Of a stretch of 64,000 nucleotides of DNA, positions 23,085 to 32,862 are shown one piece after another. How positions within the stretch are numbered: position 1 is the first letter of the stretch; each line of letters begins with the position of its first letter. Position numbers and translations under genes: made by a program. Below the pieces are notes generated by a model. It was not told the origin of the DNA, did no database searches, and saw only the letters and a program-made list of their open reading frames with translations. The DNA is from Merluccius polli (taxonomy: Eukaryota > Chordata > Actinopteri > Gadiformes > Merlucciidae). The stretch spans positions 248,001-312,000 of the forward strand of contig JAOPHQ010004272.1 in the NCBI GenBank assembly GCA_030340625.1. The letters are read 5' to 3'.

Positions 23085-23400
23085 TCCAGTTGAGACAGCT
23101 CCTATGAGGTTTAAAATCCCAGATTGTGCCTATTTGAGGAGATCAAGAATGATGAGGCAAAATTAAGTCTCCACAGTTTTCTTGTGTCTTGTGTTGATGA
23201 AAAACAGTCAATAAAAGCAGAAGAGGTCCTGAGAAAAACATACTGACAAGTTGGCGCAAGAGTAATCCGGTCCGCGTTTTCTCGTTCACCTGAGACTCTC
23301 CTGAGTCAGAGGATGACGTTACATGACGTCGCACGTAAACAGGAAGCGAGATTGGTGAAATAAGGCACTCCAGTCCGGGTAAAGGAATTAAACTCCGGAC

Positions 23401-24277
23401 TAGCCAACGGCTAAAACAATAGGACTACAATTTGAAACATCAGTATCCAAAGATAGAAGCACCTTCCCTTGTCATGAGAGATTTGGACCCATCAAAATGG
23501 TGCGTCAGCATTCCAGCAGGCACTGAGAGGAGAACAGTGCTTCTTCGTCCTGAGATACGGAGCGCTCGGGGTCCTCCACAAATTAGCGACAGTGCAGGCT
23601 ATACCGCACAGATGATCCAATTTCACAACACGATGGATGGGCTCCCATCCAAAAATGGGTGTATATTTGTCTGGCCACGCTTTAGTAAAGAGTGAAATTG
23701 AATACTCGGACTGTGATAGTTTCTAGAGTTGAGCCAGATACTCGGCTGAAACGAGTATCCGGTACGGATAAAGCACTTATGCCGAGTACGAGTATTATAC
23801 GAGTAATACGAGTCAATATCTGTGCTCGGATTGAATGAAAATCCTCATTGGGTAGCTGACTGTGTCAGCGTTCTGTGATAGGCTACAGCGCCCCTCCCCT
23901 ACACAATGCAGATGTGTTGTTGTGTCCCGCTCTGATCACTCACACACAGAACAGCTCTCTGTCTCTCCCTCAGTCACTCAGGTTCACGGGTCGTTTTCTT
24001 CAGCTTCAGGTTTGTTATTACTTAGGTTGGTACTTACTTATGAACCAGTAGAGTTCTGGTAAACGTGGGTTCGTTCAGACGTGGTGCCGACTCGCGTTGC
24101 GTCTCTGCCTGTCGGAGATTTTTTTTTCTTTTTTTAACCGTCATCTGGCTGCCTGGCTCTAACCAGTTTTTTTTTACTTCATGCACGGTGTCCGACACTT
24201 TCTTGCTGTATTTCGGGAAAAAATAAAGCTAGTAGTGGTATAAATATTGGAAATCAAGTAAAAAAGTAACTCCTTTA
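23401..24277. other. Unassigned sequence with hAT-like remnant
   Basis: No gene was recognised. The stretch at 23717-23845 (GATACTCGGCTGAAACGAGT, GCCGAGTACGAGTATTATAC) resembles ends of an interspersed DNA transposon family but lacks a partner end here. An 87-codon frame at 23432-23695 has no motif I recognise. Confidence 0.35.
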
Positions 24278-24681
24278 GGGCGTGTTCACACCTAGCATTT
24301 TTTTGATAGGGAAAAGTTGAGCCGACCGTTTATTCAATAAAAAAAAGCTGGCAGCGTTTTTTGTCCTGAAAGCGCAGAGAGCGTTTTTTCTATCGCCTAG
24401 CAACGAACCCATTCTAGACCCCGACGTTACTCGCCTACTACGTATCCAAGTGTCAATGTTCCGCTTGTAATTGATCAGTTGACCAAAAAAAAAATTCCAC
24501 TTTTTTTTACACTCGGTGCGGGAGAAAAAAATGCTGAGAGAGGCGTTTAAAAAAACGCCGGGGACTTTTTCCAAAAACGCTCTGCTACATAGGAATATAA
24601 TGTAAAACCCTCTGCTGCATAGGAATATAATGTAAAACGAGCGCTGGCAGAAAAAAAAAAACGCTAGGTGTGAACACGCCC
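24278..24681. mobile_element. Harbinger-type MITE with TTA duplication
   Basis: Perfect inverted ends GGGCGTGTTCACACCTAGC (24278 and, reversed, 24663-24681), flanked by TTA on both sides (24275-24277 and 24682-24684), the usual PIF/Harbinger target. 404 bp, no coding. The TIR is related to that of the element at 61674-62573 (GCGTTCACACC). Confidence 0.85.
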
Positions 24682-24684
24682 TTA

Positions 24685-25440
24685 GTCCTTTAATTGTAGC
24701 CTAATTATGACAGGTCCAGTGGAGTGTACAGTTTTGGACTACTTACGCATTAAGCCGGTCCGCTGTTGTCTGTCAGGCTTTCTCGCGTTCTTTAATTATG
24801 GTGTTTGTATTGCCTTTTTTTCTTATAGTGTCTTTCACATCTTCATAAAACTCCATAAGGAGCTGTTGTTCAGTGGCCGTGAAGAATGATGCGCGACTTC
24901 TATCCATGTTCAGATCGGTGATTCTGTGAGCGATCGCGAGGTCTATTCAAGTATGCCGTGAACGCGCAGTTATCCCAACTATCTTCACCTGGCTTAACAT
25001 AGCCGCGCCTTTTCATCCTGGCTCGGCAAACGTGCAATCTATTAAGCCAGGATGCGCCGAGCAGACTAGTTCAAGCCGTGCTTGCTCAATTATCCTGGAT
25101 TTCTTTATCCTAGTTTTGTGCAATACCCCCCTGCTCTATGAGACTATGAGGTACAAAGACCCCTGTCAATTGTGAGAGAAACTCGGGGAGGAGGACATTT
25201 GAGAACAGAACCTCAAAAATGAGATGTGCATGAGATAAGGGAAAAGCTAGAGAGGATGAGCTGCTTTGCCCAGGACCACTGGGCTTAGGCACACCAACAA
25301 CTAGTCAGCTGGTCTGGCCATGTGAGAGGAGTTATAGTCCTGGATAGATGGTCCTGGTAATCTGATATCAGCAGCCTGCTGCATGGCCCATATGAGATTT
25401 AAAAAAGTTGAGGCCTACCACATACTAGATCGTCACACCA
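24685..25440. other. Unassigned sequence
   Basis: No gene was recognised. The stretch 24905-25130, with ATCCTGG and AGCCAGGAT repeats, resembles an interspersed DNA transposon, but its ends could not be fixed. Confidence 0.3.
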
Positions 25441-25832
25441 GGAGAGAAACGCTCACACCGTGTTCTGCACATACATCATGAAATAATGGGAATCATTGAA
25501 CAGTCTTGGAGTCACTGGGGCAATCCGGTGGCGCTGATGCCGAAGGATAGCAAACTCAGGTTCTGTATTGACCTTTGTTACCTGAATAGAGTCTCCAAGT
25601 TTGATTCTCAACCAACTCTCCAGGTCGACGATCCGATCAAATGCCTAGGTACGGCCAAATTCCTTACAACCCTCGATCTCTGAAAAGGATATTGGCAGGT
25701 TCCGTGGACTTCTCGGGCAAAGGAGCTGACTGGAGTTCACCATCATCGCATCCAAATGTTTGTTTCGCAAACAAACTCCTATGCACATATGGCCAATTAG
25801 TTCCGCAATTCTATCCTACCCGTTGACACAAG
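25441..25832 (+). pseudogene. Ty3/gypsy RT fragment, plus strand
   Basis: The plus frame from 25486 shows the gypsy RT entry: MGIIEQSWSHWGNPVALMPK, then FCIDLCYLNRVSKFD, and FLTTLDL followed by a stop and KGYWQVP. A frameshifted continuation ends near 25830. No catalytic YxDD, protease or integrase is present. This is a separate copy from the minus-strand gypsy downstream, in the opposite direction. Confidence 0.8.
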
Positions 25833-26229
25833 ATCTGCGGCCCGACCCAAAACCCTGTATCCTATAATAACCATGTGCAGTGGAAACATCTCAGTGATCG
25901 CGTTACAGTGATCAACCGCATATTTGAATCAAAAAGTGTGGGATGGAATCACTCGTAGGAGGAAATGAAAGGACTAATTTTAAGGACGTATATTTAAAGC
26001 CTGTAAAAAACGACAATGAATGATGACTATGAATCATTACAATTGTATTTGTCATAGTTAGTTGTCATATCATTGTAAAGAAAGTCTCCAGTACATATTG
26101 GTCCAACATGGTGTTAAGTGTTTTAATACGCACTCGCTGATCTTCAATCCTGTCCACATTTTAGTAATACATCCATGGTCGGCAACAGTTGATAACAGAT
26201 TGTACCAGGTCGCTTTCATTACAGCAAAC
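25833..26229. other. Unassigned sequence between two gypsy fragments
   Basis: No gene or paired repeat was recognised. It separates the plus-strand RT fragment from the truncated end of the minus-strand gypsy. Confidence 0.35.
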
Positions 26230-26235
26230 TAGTCA

Positions 26236-26801
26236 CTAGGTACCCAACGGGTACCTGAGACCCCTCTTCCCCCCCTTCCAAGAGACCCCTCCTACAACAG
26301 AGGTAGATGGCAGAATGGGTTCGGGGATCTTAGGAGAGATGTCAGGATCATGAATGTGAAACAAAGAATCAGGTTTTTCATTTTTTGAGCCAGGACGAAA
26401 AGTCACAACGAAGTTGAACTGAGTGAAAAATAAGTTCCACCTAGCCTGGTTGAGTCTCCTGGCTCTGCGGATGTACTCAAGGTTCTTGTGGTCCATCCAG
26501 ACCAAGAATGGCAGCTGTGCTCCCTCCAACCAGTGCCTCCACTCTTCCAAGGCTGCCTTCATGGCCAGCAGCTCCCGATCCCCCACATCATAGTTTTGCT
26601 CAGAGCTAGAGATAGTTTCAGGGGGAGGAAAGCACACGGGTGAAGTTTATTGTCTTTTACTGACCTCTGAGACAGCATAGCCCCCACCCCGATGTTAGAA
26701 GCGTCCACCTCTACAACAAACTGTCGGTGAGGGTCTGGGAGCACAAGGACCGGAGCAGTAGTGAAGGCCTGTCTCAGCTTGTTGAAAGCCTGGTCTGCCA
26801 A
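26236..26801 (-). pseudogene. Gypsy RNase H region
   Basis: Frame 26801-26559 begins with the RT thumb/RNase H junction (FNKLRQAFTTAPVLVLPDP, then FVVEVDASNIGVGAMLSQR, with the first RNase H Asp). Frame 26637-26236 continues with EQNYDVGDRELLAMKAALEE (Glu and Asp), HWLEGAQLPFLVWMDHKNLE and FNFVVTFRPGSKNEKPDSLF. The two overlap in different frames at 26559-26637, so a frameshift lies between. The expected integrase does not follow. Confidence 0.85.
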
Positions 26802-27059
26802 AGAAGACCAGACAAACCTGTTCTTGGGGAGGTCAGCTGATGCAACGGAGCGGTCACATTGCTGAAATTCTGCACAAACTTCCTGTAAAAGTTTGCGAAT
26901 CCCAGAAAACGTTGCACCTGCTTACGATTCTCAGGTATGGGCCGCTCAGCGACCGTCTTGACCTTCTCGGGTCCATTTGGATCCTCCCCTCAGACACAAT
27001 GAACCCTAGAAATGAACATGGAACTGACATTTCTCTGCTTTAACAAAGAGTAGGTGTTG

Positions 27060-27657
27060 GAGGAGCTGATGCAGAACCTGACGGACATGTATCTGGTGGG
27101 TGGCCTCATCTGAGGAGAAGATTAAGATGTAATCTAGATATACAAAAACAAACTTGTTCAACATCTCTCTGAGCACATCATTCACTCAGGGCCTGGAAGA
27201 CAGCAGGGTCGTTGGTCAAACCAAAAGGCATTACCAGATACTCATAGTGACTGCTGGGGGTATTAAATGCAGTCTTCCACTCATTCCCCACCTTAATGCG
27301 CACCAGATGATAGGCATTGCGCAAGTCCAGCTTAGTGAATACCTTGGAGCCTTGTAATAGTTCGAAAGCTGAGGATATCAAAGGGAGTGGGTGCCGGATT
27401 TTGACAATGATTTCATTGATACCCCTGTAGTCAATGCAGGGCCGAAGAGAGCCGTCCCTCTTGTCCACAAAGAAGAACCCGGCCCCAGCCGGGGAGGACG
27501 GTCTGATGATTCCTACTTTCAGAGAAGAGCTAATGTAATCATTCATGGCCTGTTGTCCTGGTGCAGAAAGGGAGTAAAGACCTCCCTTGGGTGGGAAGGT
27601 GCCGGGCAGGAGATCTATGGCGCAATCATAAGGTCTGTGAGGGGGGAGAGGTGGCAT
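27060..27657 (-). pseudogene. Gypsy RT domain
   Basis: Frame 27657-27178: YDCAIDLLPGTFPPKG, MNDYISSSLKVGIIRPSSP, FFFVDKRDGSLRPCIDYRG, VFTKLDLRNAYHLVRIKVG (first catalytic Asp) and YLVMPFGLTNDPAVFQAL. A single-base insertion follows. The next frame gives FVYLDYILIFS near 27130, where the usual second Asp of YLDD is Tyr. The active site is therefore lost, as well as the frame. Confidence 0.85.
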
Positions 27658-27930
27658 ACGACTTATTGAACACCTCCTTTAGGTCTAGGTAACACTGGGG
27701 AACATTAGCGAGAAAGGATAGTCAGAGTCAATGTTTGAAGGAGCACCAGGGGTCCGTTTCACAAAGCAGGTTTAGTGAAAACCCTGGGTTTATTAACCCT
27801 GAAATGAGGGAAACACTGAGTTTTCCGTTTCACAAAGGGAGGTAACTCAAACCAGAGAAAGAGGGGTAACTCTAGCCTGTTTCACAGAGAGAGATAACTT
27901 ACGCTCTCGGTCAGTTACCGTAGTAACATA

Positions 27931-28002
27931 ATTGAAACTCGATGTTCATTGAGTAAAACCTGGTCGGGACCAGGTTTTACTCAATGAACATCGAGTTTCA
28001 AT
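27931..28002. repeat. Perfect 35-bp palindrome with 2-base centre
   Basis: 27931-27965 and 27968-28002 are exact reverse complements (arm begins ATTGAAACTCGATGTTCATT), with only GG between them. It lies inside the Harbinger element, near but not at its end. Confidence 0.95.
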
Positions 28003-28160
28003 CTGTCTCCGCCCTCTTTCAGCCATTTGATTTCCTCATTCATTCAGTCAGCAGGCGAGTTTGGGCGTAGCCGTCTGTCAAAAATCATTTAAAAAATCAG
28101 AGTCAGTAGGCTATTTCAGAAGTCCATTAGGCACAGTAGGAGGCGACTTTTTTCACGAAC

Positions 28161-28810
28161 ATGGCATGTCCTTTTGACCAGCGCTCGAAGTGGAAAAAAA
28201 TGAGTGCCGGTACTCCCTTATTCACATATAAGCGACGGGGGGGGGGGCGGGGTCGTAACCCACCGCGGACCTACGACCGACGGGGGGGGGGGCGCCACTC
28301 CGGTAGATCCGCCCCTGGTTAGGGCAAAGTACAGTACCTGCAGCCTGTGACAATTGCCAGTACGCAAGAAAAAGTGCCGGTACGCTAAAGGGTAAAATGT
28401 AGAAGTGCCGGTGCTGCGTACCGGTGAGTACCGGCCCACTTCGAGCACTGCTTTTGACAATGATCCCGTGGATGCCAGTGCAGCATTACTGCGCAGAGAA
28501 TTAAATATTCGTCGGGAGAGGGTTATCAGACCGCGCATAGATGTAGCCTTTCCAGACAATTATCATTTCCAGACAATGATCTTTTTCAGCGGTACCGTTT
28601 CACGTCACAGTCCATCATTTACATACACAACCTAATCCGTCCTTACATTTGCAACATTACCAACCGTAGTCATGCTCTCACATCCCAGCAGATAGTGTGT
28701 TGCACTGCGTTTCTTTGCAAATGGAAGTTTTTTGTACATTGTCGGAGATGCAGAGCACTTGAGCAAGGCAACTGTATACAGTCAAATAGCCACTTAATAT
28801 TTACTTTACA
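28161..28810 (+). pseudogene. HARBI1-like transposase fragment, split by a hAT MITE
   Basis: ATG at 28161 (MACPF) is cut by the hAT MITE and resumes at 28451 with DNDPVDASAALLRRELNIRR, then RVIRPRIDVAFPDNY. Later frames give CVALRFFANGSFLYIVGDAE and HLSKATV near 28710-28770, motifs of the N-terminal half of HARBI1-type proteins. Frameshifts and stops separate them and no DDE residues remain. Same family as 18345-19587, which also begins MACPF. Confidence 0.75.
28179..28450. mobile_element. hAT MITE with perfect 8-bp duplication
   Basis: Ends CAGCGCTCGAAGTGG and (reversed) CAGTGCTCGAAGTGG, flanked by CTTTTGAC at 28171-28178 and 28451-28458. 272 bp, no coding. It contains poly-G/poly-C runs around the module CCGTCGGTCGTAGGTCCGCG (minus strand), which recurs in the hAT at 56197-57772. 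It inserted into the transposase coding region of the Harbinger element. Confidence 0.9.
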
Positions 28811-28880
28811 GTGTAAAACATGATCAAAATGATCATGCCGAGGTCTTATCTGTTTGAACAATGTTTTTATGTCATCTTAA

Positions 28881-29436
28881 AGGTCTCATCTCATCGTTTT
28901 TTCATTAATTTTGCGGTGGTCTCTAGTGTTAATAAATACCCTCAGTACCGGTTTTGGTTAAAAAAATGCTCTGCCGCGCCTGTTTCATGCTGTTTTAGTT
29001 TGGTGGGGGAGGTGGGGGGGGCGAACGACACGATTTCGCCTCTCATCATGAATATGCATGACATGCTAATGAACTCGCCTCTGGTTGGCTAACAGCACTG
29101 TGACGCTACCTCCAGTGCGCAGTGAGGATTTTTCCGCTCCATATTCAACTAGTGCGAGACGAGTCGAGAATCGCGACTGCCCTGCTACTTCCTGACTTTC
29201 GGTGGGCGGTAGCGGAGGCGAGGCCATGAATACTAATTCACGGACTGACGTCAATCCGTGGGGCTTTTCTCATCCGCTGATTTTTCTCAGTGTTTTTTTC
29301 TCTGTTCTTTCATTGCCAAATACAGGCAATGGGGGTAGAAGAACGTTTTCACGCGCAGCACGCACATGCAACTCGGTGAGACCTATAGTATTTCAACAAA
29401 AACAAGTATTAAACTGTTTCTCGCGGAATGAGACCT
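28881..29436. mobile_element. MITE with TTAA duplication
   Basis: Short inverted ends AGGTCTCAT...ATGAGACCT with TTAA at 28877-28880 and 29437-29440. 556 bp, no recognised coding. The TTAA target is that of piggyBac and a few other superfamilies; the class is not settled. Confidence 0.65.
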
Positions 29437-29865
29437 TTAAGCTGCTGCCAAGTGCGCTTCTCCCCCGCGGGATTGCACCTAAATGAAATAAATGAATAGT
29501 TACCATTCAAGCAGTTTTCCCCTGTAATATTATTGTGATTGCAAAGGACTACATTTAAACTTACGCAGCAGTGTTGCACTTCTTTCTAAAAACGTGTTGA
29601 AACTCGCCATATGAGCGCATTAGGATTTCCAATTCGAGGTTGGTGAAAAACGTAGACCTCCTCTTCCCCATTGCCATGGTGACTCGGCGAATCGGGGCTC
29701 CATTGATGCTGGCTTTTTGTAGTTGTGGTGCACGCGCTTAACCCTAGGTGGAACTCCTCTGAGTTGATCAAATTAACTCAAATCCGCTGTTCTGGAACCG
29801 AAAACCCAGAGTTTTCTATTTCAGAGTAGATCAACTCAGCGTTTAGGATTAGACTCAGAGGTTGT

Positions 29866-30097
29866 TAAACCTGCTTTGTGAAACGGACCCCAGAGATCTT
29901 CGCAAGCAGAACAGAATCATCTGGACAGAAACAGTCTTTCGCACAGTCATCTCCCCACTTGATAACTTGGCCTGATCTCCAATCAAAAATAGGATTATGT
30001 TTAAGGAACCATGGGAATCCTAATACTAGGGGGTGCTGTGGTGATTGAAACAAAAAAAAGGTAGGGTCTCAGTGTGGTGGTCCAGGAAGGTGACCTG
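29866..30097 (-). pseudogene. Gypsy protease-RT linker
   Basis: Frame 30053-29865 reads SPQHPLVLGFPWFLKHNPIF, then DWRSGQVIKWGDDC, the conserved segment just after the protease in fish gypsy elements. It is bounded on one side by the Harbinger at 30098 and on the other by the Harbinger ending at 29891. Confidence 0.8.
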
Positions 30098-30693
30098 GGG
30101 CCTCATTTATAAAGGTCTTGCGGAAACAGGGATGAAATGTGCGTACACATCTTTCACCACCAACGTCGTGATTTATTTTTAAAAAAAACCTTGTGGAAGA
30201 GTGCGCAGTTCTACGCATCCTTTCACCCTGGAGTAAAGCTCCCGCAAAGTTTTTCAAACAGTGAACTCCGGAGACGACCACAGGAAGAAGGTGGCGGTAA
30301 TGCACTATGTGTTTGTAAACCGCCAATAACGCCAAAAGAAGAAGAAGATGCTGTAACCCCCGGAGCTCATTGCGGACCCAACGGACATTTCGCAGTGCGC
30401 ACCACATATGACTTCGGAGTTATTTATTCATTTATATATTTATTTTATGAAAAGCACCCATTATGAAATATGAATTAAAGCAAAATTATGTTCAACACAC
30501 TACAGCCCTTTCAAATCACAATCCTCGGCCAGACCAACTGTATCACTTAAACGTTTCATTAATTAGCTTGATAAATAAGCCTACATTCAATAAACCTGTG
30601 GGCATTTGAAGTGAATACCCCTATTGGCCTATTGCTAATGCAAGGCCTATAAATAATGCCCTGGATTGCCTCTGTATTCTAACGAGCGAAAAT

Positions 30694-31696
30694 ATGTCAG
30701 CCTTGGCATTGCTCGAGGATTTGGCGAGAGACATGCGACACGAGCGCGTATTCAGAGACCACCAAGACTACCTGGCCCACGAGGATGAATGGCTGACAAG
30801 CCGTTTCAGGCTTCCTAGAGCTATTCTTCTGCAGATCTGTGCTGAATTGGCACCAGCCTTAAGACGGCCTACTCGCCGGAATAGGTCCATACCTGTGCAG
30901 GTACAAGTCTTGACCACTCTGGGATTTTTGGCTACCGGGACGTTCCAGCGTGAGCTTGCCGATATGTCCGGGATTTCTCAACCATCACTAAGCGTGATTA
31001 TGCCAGCCGTGTGGAGAGGTTTGATTGCATTGACCCCTCGCTGCATAAAGTTTCCCTACGCTGCTGTTGAACAGGCCAACATTAAAACGCAATTTGTCGC
31101 AATGTCCAGTTTCCCTAATGTAATCGGAGCTATTGACGGCACACATGTTGCGATAAAAGCACCGACGACTGATGAGTATGCTTACGTCAATCGTAAGCAA
31201 TACCACTCAGTCAATGTGCAAATCATATGTGATGCAGAAATTACATTTTTAAATGTCGTGGCTCGCTGGCCAGGCTCAACCCACGACTCTTTTATGTTGA
31301 GACAAAGTAGTGTAGGAAGAAGGCTCCAGGCTGGCGCTGTGCAGGATGGTTGGCTTCTGGGTATGTATGTGCGCTTTTGGTGTCATAAAATGTCGAGTGC
31401 TTTTCCAACAATATTTTACAACCTACAATTCTCATGCAGGAGACAGTGGGTATCCCCTGACGAGCTGGCTCCTCACTCCCTTCCCCAACCCACAAAACCA
31501 AGCTCAGCAAACATACAGGGCTCAGGTGGTGGAGCGCTCCATTGGCCTTCTCAAGTCTCGTTGGAGGTGCCTGGATAAGTCCGGAGGGGTCCTTCAATAT
31601 ACACCTGAGAAGCTCCCATATTGCCCGATGACATGGGTGCGCATGCAGAGATTGAGGACCACGCTCCTAGAGCAGTTGAATTGCGCGAACACGTGA
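30694..31696 (+). pseudogene. PIF/Harbinger transposase, nearly intact
   Basis: Exon 1 (30694-31360) and exon 2 (31440-31696) join in frame at GT...AG (codon G|GA). An N-terminal acidic/basic region and helix-turn-helix (LADMSGISQPSLSVIMPAVW) precede the DDE domain: GAIDGTHVAIKAP (Asp), ARWPGSTHDSFML (Asp) and QVVERSIGLLKSRWRCLD (Glu). The last about 35 residues appear frameshifted near 31615: the expected C-terminus (DDMGAHAEIEDHAP, then VELREHVMRR) lies in another frame. The joined frame is about 307 codons, against roughly 350 for the family. It would act in the nucleus with the Myb-like partner on the element's ends. Probably inactive, but much less decayed than 18345-19587. Confidence 0.85.
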
Positions 31697-31704
31697 TGCG
31701 GCGT

Positions 31705-32569
31705 TTATAGACAGGTAAGACACAAAATATACCTTTTAATCTCTTTTATTGCGGAACAAATGTCAGCCAACACACCAGTCATATTACGCACTTCAGCAGT
31801 TAAATTGCCAATGGCTTCAATTATTTCTCTCTGTGACTGCAGCACAGCGTCGCTGAGCACCCGGGCCGTGGGCACGGGGCTGCGAACGGAGCCGCGAACA
31901 GAGCCTGGCGGTGTGGTGTGGTCGCTGGAGGCTGGTGCAGGAGAGTCCGACGCAGGGGCATTGGAGTCCGACGCAAGGGCATTGGCGCCTGGGTCGCTGA
32001 GGACGCTGGTGCATGAAGGGCTGCTGGCATTTGGCACACTATCCATCTGGGACCGCTCACCTGCATTTGGCAAAAAAATTAAGCCCATTGAAATTTAATT
32101 TCGGTCTCATGTTATTTGTATGCGTGTATGTGTTTATAATGAAGGGTATAATTTTAACGTAATGTTTCAATCTCACTTACCTGCGTCTGTGTCCCCCTCA
32201 TCCTCGGGCACAATGCCAGACAGTATTTTTTCCCCCGATGATGCCAGCAACCCTGTCGTCCAGGGGTGATGGTGGGGGCTTCCCCAACCCACTTCCAGTT
32301 AAATGCACACTTTGTCGGTACTAAGCAATCCTTTTCTTTGAATCTACTTTCATGTCCGACCACTTATTTTTTACTTCCGTAAACGTTCTGGGGGTCGAAC
32401 TCGCCTCAGTCAATGCAGCTCCCATGAACTGCCAATGCAATTGTTTATTTTTGTTTGTTACCCCTGAACCAAGGGAACCGAACAAAATAGACTTGCGTTG
32501 GTCTACTTCATTTAGAAGCACTTCGATCTACGAATCCGAAAAACGCGCTTTTTTAAAAGGTGCATCCAT
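31705..32569 (-). pseudogene. Harbinger Myb/SANT-like DNA-binding gene, broken
   Basis: Two exons on the minus strand: 32569-32181 and 32060-31705, joined by GTAAGT...GCAG. Start MDAPFKKARFSDS at 32569, then a stop, then a Myb/SANT-like domain (VLLNEVDQRKSILFGSL, FTEVKNKWSDMKVDSKKR). A second stop and a one-base indel follow before GLGKPPPSPLDDRVAGIIG. Exon 2 is a Ser/Pro/Ala-rich linker ending in a helical segment (QSQREIIEAIGNLTAEVRNM). In this family the Myb-like protein helps bring the transposase to nuclei and element ends. It ends eight bases from the transposase stop, tail to tail. Confidence 0.85.
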
Positions 32570-32862
32570 TTTTCTGTCTAATGATTGGTCAGAAAAGGCT
32601 CCTTATATACTTATAAATATTAAGTGATTAATTAGCATTGACCTTTTAAGGACTACTATGGGAAGGACTTGGGAGGAGCAGAGCTCTCGTGCACGCACGC
32701 CAAATTAGACGCACGTTGGTATTTATAACAAGTAGAGTGCGTACAGGTGTGCACAGCAAGGTTTTATAAATCAGAATGTTTTTGTGCATACGCACATTCT
32801 GAGGTTTGGGCGTACGCAATGTTCTAGAGAGGGTTTCACGCAGAGTTTTATAAATGAGGCCC

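Larger units (their letters stand above)
19692..23400 (-). mobile_element. L2/CR1-group LINE, nearly full length, minus strand
   Basis: The 3' tail at 19697-19765 (TTTATTTAACCAGGTAGAAA, then TGACCTGGCCAAGAAGGCAG) is typical of fish L2-type elements. Coding pieces on the minus strand run from 23084 to about 20077: N-terminal leader with a 2A-like motif, APE endonuclease, RT and C-terminal part. One in-frame stop (22800) and frameshifts near 21205, 20850 and 20520 inactivate it. The 5' untranslated part reaches about 23400. Gene order and motifs fit a single-ORF element of the CR1/L2 group. Confidence 0.9.
27749..29891 (+). mobile_element. PIF/Harbinger element nested in gypsy
   Basis: Inverted ends GGGGTCCGTTTCACAAAGCA(GGTTTA) match perfectly over 26 bp at 27749-27774 and 29866-29891. 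The plus-strand interior encodes a decayed HARBI1-like transposase start from 28161, interrupted by a hAT MITE (28179-28450), and a TTAA MITE lies at 28881-29436. The element splits the gypsy between protease and RT. The target duplication is not clear (flanks ACCA and AGAG). The transposase tail is missing, so it could not move on its own. Confidence 0.8.
30098..32862. mobile_element. PIF/Harbinger element with transposase and Myb-like gene
   Basis: Inverted ends GGGCCTCATTTATAAA at 30098 and, reversed, 32847-32862. Flanks are CTG and TTG, so a 3-bp duplication with one change is likely. It carries two converging genes: transposase (+, 30694-31696) and Myb/SANT-like (minus, 32569-31705), the classic two-gene layout of Harbinger elements. 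2,765 bp, inserted in the protease region of the gypsy. The transposase keeps all three acidic residues; the Myb gene has stops. Confidence 0.9.
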
